Positions 57,659 through 64,000 of a stretch of 64,000 nt of DNA are shown here, piece by piece (position 1 is the stretch's first letter; the number at the start of each line of letters is the position of its first letter). This DNA comes from Marsupella aquatica (Eukaryota; Marchantiophyta): the NCBI GenBank assembly GCA_973895155.1, contig OZ316895.1, positions 24,366,001-24,430,000 on the forward strand, in the 5' to 3' direction. The notes beneath the pieces were generated by a model, which worked only from the letters and a program-made list of their open reading frames with translations, had not been told where the DNA came from and did no database searches. The translations under genes and the position numbers were made by a program.

Positions 57659-60600
57659 ATGGAACCCGGGCAGAGGCCGGAGGTAAGGCTGAGGGTGAAA
57701 ACCCGATTAGGGTTAGGGTGTGTTAAGCGTCGGCGGCTAGGAAGGATCAACGGGAAGAAGGACCGGCAGAGGAGAGGGGTAAGGAGCGCTTGCAGGAGAT
57801 GGTGGCTCATTTGTGAGCACGAACTAGGCAGACGACTACGGGAGGCCAACTACTATCAGCTGCTTAGGCAAGCACTCGGGGAGAGAATAGATACCGACGA
57901 TCGACCTAAGGAGGGTATGAGCAACGTCAATCAAGCGGCACATTTCTGGGGATGCCTGTTCGAACGGGCAACTGAGTACATCAAGACTTACGAGGACGAG
58001 GAGTCAGAAAGGGCAGCTCGAGAACGGCAGGAGCTCGCTCGATTGTGGGAGCTGCAGAAGACGGCTTTCTTAGGAGGCGAACTCATCAAGGACGAGTTCC
58101 TGTGGACGCCTACTTCCAATCAACTCGACGATCTTCTGTTTTGCAAAGACAGCGTCGTCGGCATCCGAGAGGCCATCAAGAACTGCAACGACATACACTG
58201 GGAATTAAAGGGTAGCACGGAAAGGTGGACCCAGGCAACGGTGCTAGGAGAAACCTCCACGGCAGCAGAGATGAAGAGGAAGGGGGCCGTCAACGATGAA
58301 GCCACCCCGGCAAAAAGAACGAGGTCGGCGGCACCAAAGAGGCCAGCCGAGCAGCAGAGCAGGAGGCAGGGAGAAGCCGAAGAGGAGGAGGTCGATCCCA
58401 TCAAGGCCATTCCAACCAGGGATAACACCTGGAAGGGCTGGGCGGCAACCCTACCGGTGGAGGTGCAACTACATTTTGCACGGGAGGAGGATGCATGCTT
58501 TACGGCCATGCAGACCAAGAAGTACCAAGGCTTCATGGCCGGATCCGGCTTAGAGGCCTTTGTAAGATTACCATGGCTGAAGCCAGAGGTACCGGAGTCA
58601 GACCTATTAGAATTCGTGGGTCATGGGAACCCGAGACCAATTGCACGAGGATATATGGGAAGGATTTCTATCTTACTCCCAAGGGAATTGCCGAAGTGTT
58701 TGGCTTGCCGATAGGCAATAAGACCAAAGTTGATACCAGGAAGACCTTGCCTGACAAGGAGTTCCGGTCATTCCCCGGGCCATCAACGAAGAATGGCTTC
58801 TTCCGGAACACCTGCACCAACCCGCACATAGGAGAGATGATCGACTTCTTGCGGGTGACCATGCATTGTAACTTGCCGAGGGCAGAGATCAGCAAGGCAC
58901 AGGTCTATCTGGCAGAAAGGCCAGACCCAAGCCGGGACTACAACGGGTACCTCCTCAACCAATTGAAGAAGATCTTAAAGGAGGAGCAGCAGGTAATCGG
59001 CATGGGGAGCGTGTCGCGGCTTGGCTATCACATGCCGCTGTTGTGCCGGTATGCCAGAGGTCAGACTTTTGCCCCGGTACTTCCCCTGCAGGTAAGGGCA
59101 CCCGAGGAAGCTCCAACGCCGAGGCCGTTGGCTGAGAAGCCTCAACCACCTGTTAGTCCTACGATCGAGCAGGTGTTTAGGCCCAGGAAGGAAGACTTGC
59201 CGATGCAGCAACCAGGCATGCAGAGTCTGCTGAAACTACTGGAGAAAGAAAAGAAATCGGCATCGGCAACAACAACGGCAACGGCAACAATGCAGGACAC
59301 TACTACAGAGGTAGGCCTACACCGGCTCACAAGAGAAAACCCCTTTGCTGGAGACAAGGAGAGAATCAGGCCGGAATCCAAGCCAGGTGTTCGAATGTAC
59401 GTGGGAACCTCAAGCTCCGAATCTGAGGCAGAATTGCCTGAAGCTCCTACCGACAAAGAGGAGAGGGAGAAGCCGGACGTCCAAGAGGTAGAGGAGGCAG
59501 TGGAGGACTGCAGCCATGATAATTCCGGCTATGGGTCGGACCATCATGTTCCAGGAGTAAGGACCTGTGGCCGGTTTGTCCCCACACTTCCAAGGGTAGT
59601 GCGAGGGGACCCCAACCAGCAGAGTAGCCCTGAGTCTCCCCCACCAGATGTTGCTCCCCCGAGCTTCGACGGCATAAAACAGACGGTGCAGGAATTTCAG
59701 GAGCGAATCAAGCAGGAGGAGGAGGCCGCCTTGGCTAAGGAAAAGGATTTACCAGGAGGAGATTGGCCGGAGGACATCAGGCGGCTAGCCGAAAAAGGAA
59801 GCAAACCTCTAGCCACGATTGAAGAGATCCGCAGGACGGCTTGGGAGCAGAGGCCACGATGGGCGATGCCGATCACTTCTACTTACTCCACCTACGCTAA
59901 GAATAGAGCCATGGAGTATGGTGAGATGTGTGGGGAACTTGCGCTCGGCATCTTTGGAGAGGAGTTGGAGGTAGGACCCTTTTTCCATAGGGAGCAGTTG
60001 GAGAAGCACCAATTAGAAGAAGCGGTGGCTTTAGAGAGAAGCAAGAAGGACGAGGTCATTCGGCGGCTTAGGAGGATGGAAGCCGAGATTGAAGATCTAA
60101 GGGCGGCCAAGAAAGCCCAAGATGAACTGCGGATTAAACGACATGAGCTGAACATCATGCAGGGGCAGTTGGACACCGCGCAGGCTGATAATCAGAATAT
60201 CAAGGATAAACTGACTCAGACGCAGGAAGAGTTGGCCGACACGATCAAAGAGAGGGAGAAGTGGAAGCAAGAGCTGAAGAATACAGAGGAGGCCCACATA
60301 ACAGCCAACAGCCGGGCCATGGCGGAGACCCAAAGAAAGGAATGGGCGTTGAAAGGGGAGCTCGAGAAAATCCGCGGAGCCCTTGAGCAGAAGGAGGTCG
60401 AGTTAGGGAAATCCTATCAAGGGATTATGGCGCTGCAGCAGGAGCTTGCGTCCCTGACGACCAGCTTCAAGGCCGACCTAAGGGAGAAGGATGAGATGCT
60501 CGAACAGACTTACGCCAAGATGAACCAGATGGAGTCTATCATCATTGCAGAGCTCGACAAGGAGCTAAGAGCAACCCAGGAGGAGAGGGCTACCTTGAAG

Positions 60601-61257
60601 AAGGAATTGGAGGAAGCCCACAGGGAGCAGGAGGAGGCCAAAAACGAGCTGGAGGGGGCACGTAAGGACCTGGATGAAACCCAAGAGGAGTTGGAGGAAA
60701 TCACGAGGAAGATGGAGAACCTACAGCGGCGGGCCGACAACCAAACATAGCGGCTGAAGAAACAAGCCGCAGTATTTAAATGCTTAGCTGCAGCAGGTCC
60801 ATCTCCCGTTGGGACAAACCAGTTACCAGGGGTGGTAATTGCCGAAGAACAAGCCGCGCCACCTGCACCAGTGCCGGAAGTAAGTGGGAAGGGGAAGGGA
60901 CCAGCTGCCGAGCCACCAACGAAGAAGAAGCAGAAACCTTCAGGGTCAAGGAGTAATACGACTTCACAGGCCGTGGTGATCAAGGAGGTAGACCCAACAC
61001 CGACCCCAGACAGGGTCACGGCTAGGGATCCAACTACCCTAGGGGAAGGGGAGGCCGAAGCCGAGGGAGTGGCTGAGGCCGAAGCCATGGGTATTGCCGA
61101 GGCCGGTGTCGAGGCTGAAGCCGAAGGTGGACCCAGTCAGGCCGATGGAGAGTTGACTCAGTCAAGGGCAGGTAATCTGTCAGAGAATGAACCTACGGCA
61201 GTGGCTGAGGAGGAAGCGTTGGGGGCGTCCATTAAGGATCCACCACCGGTGTCGTGA
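57659..61257 (+). pseudogene. Long coiled-coil protein of the nested element (mobile-domain-like)
   Basis: About 1,190 codons, broken twice. The first frame (57659 to about 58618) has a basic head, HFWGCLFERATEYIKTYEDE, a Lys/Arg/Pro-rich linker, and RLPWLKPEVPESDLLEFV. A one-base deletion near 58618 shifts to SWEPETNCTRIYGKDFYLTP and KGIAEVFGLPIGN. That stretch resembles the W-P-T ... LT ... V ... LLGLP pattern of plant mobile-domain proteins. Low-complexity and acidic linkers follow, then ~300 residues of heptad coiled coil (LRRMEAEIEDLRAAKKAQDE onward). A TAG at 60748-60750 (NQT-stop-RLKK, likely once CAG) separates a Pro/Ala/Glu-rich tail with basic PPTKKKQKPSGS and AEAEG repeats, ending at 61257. 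It could be gag-like or a captured host gene. Confidence 0.6.
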
Positions 61258-62176
61258 CGGTGCAAGGGCGCCGTTCCTTTTAGGGAGGGCGGACGTGGAG
61301 GGAGGAGGCGTGAGTGGGCAGGGCGGGCGCGGATCTCCACGTTTAGGATTAGGATCAGAACCAGGAGCGGCCCTGACACTTAGCTTAGTGGGATTGCGGT
61401 CCCACTGGTAGGAGCAACACTTGTGCTCCTGCCTTGCTGTACATAGGTAGATTCGGGCAAGTAGATTACTGTTAAGTAGATTAGGCTTACGATGCAAAGA
61501 ATGGCGGATCCACTACCAGGATAAGTACCTGGGCAGCGGGGAGCTCAGGGCCTCTTCTTTAGCAAGTTTTTAGTTTGCACCAGCCGGGCTGGGATCAAGT
61601 AGTACGAGAAGCTCTCGGTTAGTCATACAGTGACCCTTGTGTATATTCATGTTTCCTCATGCCTAAGAGCTGAATAGAGTTGGCCTCACGGCTTAGTTCG
61701 CAGAACTTGTGTATGAGATGTACTGTTTGTATGGCAAGTGCATGGTATGACTCAGTCAGAATGAGTCATTTTGCTATTTGTGTGTCGCATTAACTTGTGT
61801 GAAGAGTGCCCACATCAACAGAAGGAAGGAAAGTAAGCAGGGGAGTGAGAGTTGGATGTGTCGAGCTGAGAGAGGTCTTAGCGGCTTAACCAAGCCTATT
61901 GGGGATCATTCCGGCGGCGGAATCCAAACATACCTAACAAGACGGAGGGGAAGACAGGGGAAGACAGGGGAAGGCCTATATTAGGCCGGCTACGTATCTC
62001 ATGACCCGATGAAGGATCTATCCAGTATATGTGTGTAAAATGTTAATAGTAGTAGTAGAAGGTTAGCAGCGTCCCATGCCGCTAAGCCGCGGAAACAGCC
62101 TCGCCAAGCACGAAACCTGCGGGAATCGGCTTGAGCTGGGGGGTTTCTTGGGTTTAGGGAGCCATGGGACGCACCA
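61258..62176 (+). other. 3' untranslated part of the nested element
   Basis: No further coding. It contains a duplicated GGGGAAGACAG (about 61949-61970), a TAGTAGTAG run (about 62047) and the inverted repeat near the right end. Confidence 0.5.
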
Positions 62177-62183
62177 CAATTTT

Positions 62184-63667
62184 GCCTTGAGACTGTCAAC
62201 CTCAAATTGATCTTTAGCCACAATTAGCATGTCATCCACATAGATCACCAGAATGATGAAACCAAATACATCATTCTTGACTGATTTTGTATACACACAA
62301 GGATCATACACCATCATTGTAAAACCTTGAGCAAGCATGAAATCATCAAACCGCTTGTTCCACTATCTGGGAGACTGCTTCAATCCATACAAGGATTTGA
62401 GCAATCTGCAAACTAAGTTCTCTTGGCCCTTCTTCATAAAGCCTAGTGGTTGTCTCATGAAGATCATCTCTTCCAAGTTGCCATAGAGAAAAGCAGTAAC
62501 AACATCCATCTGATCCATCACCAGATTAAAAAACACAACAAGCTGACACAAGATCCGAATTGTGGAATACTTAGCCACCGGTGAAAAGACCTCACTGTAA
62601 TCCACTCCTTTCTCCTGAGTGAACCCCTTGGCAACAAGCCTTGCCTTGTAGATCTTATCTCCACCCTCTGAAGGACTATCTTTCAACTTGTAAATCCACT
62701 TGCTGTCCACCACTTATTGACCTCTTGGAAGCTCCACCAGCTCCCATGTCTTGTTGTCACTCAAAGATTGCAACTCCCTCTGCATTGCTGCATTCCACTC
62801 ATGCTTATGCTCTGAAGCACAAGCCTCACTATACGAAGAAGGCTCTCCTTCTTCCAAGATCAAAGCCACATCATCTTCATCAGGTGCAATGTCAATATCA
62901 TCTAGCTTAGATGAGTCTGCCCATTGACCATACCTGGTAGGAGCTCTAGTAGAACGACTGGAAGTTCTTCTAGTAGATGACTCAGGCTGATCTGTTGCTG
63001 CTGCTGGTTCAATTTGAGGTACCCCAGCAACAATTTGCTCCTCTTGTTCCATCACAGGAACCAGCTCCAAGCCTGGAGCTTCTCCATCTCTCCTGTCATG
63101 AACTGCATCATGACTAATCTCCCCCTCAACCCGGTCCGGGATGGGAGATTTCCCCTTGTCAGTATGGGAGTCTTGAGAACTCTCCCCTTCCTTTGATGAT
63201 CTGGATTCTTAAAGGACACATCTCTACTGACAATTAGCTTACAGGTTATTGGATCCCATAACCTATAACCCTTCACACCTTTCTGATAACCAAGGAAAAT
63301 GCACTTCTTCGACTTGGACTCCAGCTTGGATCGAAGCTGGGAAGGTGTAAGCACATAAGCATCACATCCAAAAATCCTCAGATGTGAGTAATCTGCTGGA
63401 CGCCCGTACCTCATTTCAAATGGCGTCTTGAATCCAATAGAACTGGATGGAGAAAAATTTACCAAATAAGCTGCAGTGTTGACAGCTTCAGCCCAAAACT
63501 CATGTGGTAAGCATGATTGACTCAACATACTCCTCGAGCGGTCCAATAGTGTTCGGTTGAGTCTCTCAGAGACACCATTCTGTTGAGGAGTATAGCTTGT
63601 TGTGAGATGGCGGGTAATCCCCTGCTCCTTACAATACGTTCCAAATTCACCGGAACTGTATTCACTG
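62184..63667 (-). pseudogene. Copia polyprotein: integrase C-terminus and RT
   Basis: On the minus strand: integrase end (SQSCLPHEFWAEAVNTAAYL, FEMRYGRPADYSHLRIFGCD, KCIFLGYQKGVKGYRLWDP), a variable linker (TSSRSTRAPTRYGQWADS), then RT (WNAAMQRELQSLSDNKTWEL, ARLVAKGFTQEKGVDYSEVF, MDQMDVVTAFLYGNLEEMIF) and the catalytic IYVDDMLIVAKD near 62230-62250. Lesions: stop TAA at about 62714 (PRGQ-stop-VVDSKW), TAG at about 62363 (QSPR-stop-WNKRF) and a frame change near 63060-63200. The read stops at KAKL, where the nested element begins. Confidence 0.9.
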
Positions 63668-63675
63668 CCGTTATC

Positions 63676-63920
63676 TCAGGGGGGTCACTATATGAAGGGT
63701 CATACATCACGTGCGACGGTTTGGGTCATTTATGACCCCCCTAAGTCACTTTCTAGAAAGTTGTACGGCACCAATCATGTGATGTCACGTATGCATTTTG
63801 CAATTAAACAACCCTATATTTCCATAGAAGACTTAATAAGTCTTCCGCCAAAACCATTTAAATGGCCCTATACTTCGTCGCACATGATATGCCACTTCCA
63901 TGGAAGTGACCCCCCCGAGG
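63676..63920. mobile_element. 245-bp MITE in the Copia integrase region
   Basis: Flanked by 8-bp duplications CCGTTATC (63668-63675 and 63921-63928). The terminal inverted repeats are about 60 bp and imperfect: the left has CAGGGGGGTCACT and later CACGTGCGACGG, and the right complement has GGGGGGGTCACTTCC and ATGTGCGACGAA. The 8-bp duplication and CAGGG-type end suggest a hAT-derived MITE. No coding capacity. Confidence 0.8.
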
Positions 63921-63928
63921 CCGTTATC

Positions 63929-64000
63929 CGATCGAAGATATCTCACCTTATTACCAATCTGATTTTCAACTTGGGCTTTCCACTCCTTAAAAGTGGCAAA
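63929..64000 (-). pseudogene. Copia integrase, continuation to window end
   Basis: The minus strand reads TFKEWKAQVENQIGNKVRYL then RSD, the core integrase stretch just before the MITE. It joins NGSEYSSGEFGTYCKEQGIT on the other side. Truncated by the window edge. Confidence 0.85.

Larger units (their letters stand above)
57544..62176 (+). mobile_element. Nested 4,633-bp element inserted in Copia RT
   Basis: Removing this segment restores the Copia reading (KAKL joined to SAEFRM). Both sides carry the 7-bp CAATTTT (57537-57543 and 62177-62183), a target-site duplication. The element starts TGTGATGCC and ends GACGCACCA, so it has TG...CA ends, but no long terminal repeats could be matched. 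Near the right end GCGTCCCATG (about 62066) is repeated in inverted form (CATGGGACGC, about 62164), so a terminal hairpin about 110 bp long is possible. It carries one long plus-strand coding region and no RT, integrase or transposase that I recognise, so it is probably non-autonomous. Confidence 0.85.
56080..64000 (-). mobile_element. Ty1/Copia LTR retrotransposon, interrupted and decayed, 5' part outside window
   Basis: Minus-strand order from the window end: integrase, RT, RNase H, polypurine tract and 3' LTR. It is interrupted by a 4,633-bp element (57544-62176) and a 245-bp MITE (63676-63920). The polyprotein also has its own stops and frame breaks, so it is dead. The 5' LTR, gag and protease would lie beyond 64 kb. 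Confidence 0.9.

Noticed and set aside
60510-61088. Minus-strand Ser/Ala-rich frame of 192 codons
   Set aside because: Antisense of the coiled-coil and AEAEG repeats in the nested element.
57544-62176. Nested element as a Helitron because of the hairpin near its right end
   Set aside because: It has a 7-bp target duplication and TG...CA ends. Helitrons insert at AT without duplication and end CTRR.

Overview
The window looks like nuclear DNA of a land plant, most likely a seed-free one (bryophyte, lycophyte or fern). Genes are sparse, there are introns, and there is much transposon debris. Two observations support a plant with motile sperm or close kin: a spliced gene for an axonemal coiled-coil protein (CCDC113/CFAP263-like), and a plant STOP1-type zinc-finger gene plus a family-1 glycosyltransferase cluster. 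Species cannot be fixed from the sequence alone, and ginkgo or cycads are not excluded.

Layout: 0.1-9.4 kb holds a tandem UGT (plant secondary-product glycosyltransferase) cluster on the minus strand. One copy is intact (7657-9102). One is full length but closed by a premature stop (1605-3056), one is a deleted 5' fragment (about 4863-5304), and one is a 3' tail (893-1066). Duplicated flanks and a 49-bp minisatellite accompany them. 11.8-15.6 kb carries the six-exon CCDC113-like gene (+). 21.0-23.3 kb carries a decayed dimethylarginine dimethylaminohydrolase (DDAH) gene (+) with several frame breaks and the catalytic Cys position changed to Phe. 27.2-29.4 kb carries a STOP1-like C2H2 regulator (-), possibly with an upstream leader exon near 31.3-31.7 kb. 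34.0-34.8 kb is the decayed C-terminus of a non-LTR retrotransposon.

39.4-52.9 kb is the most unusual part. It holds coding segments on the plus strand for a ParB-like domain, a beta-class N4/N6 DNA methyltransferase and an FCP1/HAD-type phosphatase-like domain, all broken by frame shifts. An unknown minus-strand ORF lies at the left end. A family of about 25-bp palindromic units recurs in satellite blocks and singly, even inside coding sequence. Related sequences at the two edges (GTACATTTGGG-type repeats and an inverted 22-bp match) suggest that the block is or was one large mobile unit. A GC-rich coiled-coil retroelement-like segment sits inside it (41.9-44.4 kb).

56.08 kb to the window end is a Ty1/Copia retrotransposon on the minus strand. 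Its 3' LTR, RNase H, RT and integrase parts are visible. It is interrupted by a 4,633-bp element with 7-bp target duplications (57544-62176), which encodes a very long coiled-coil protein, and by a 245-bp MITE with 8-bp target duplications (63676-63920). Most genes of the transposon-rich parts are non-functional as read. The apparently functional host genes are the UGT, the CCDC113-like gene and the STOP1-like gene.
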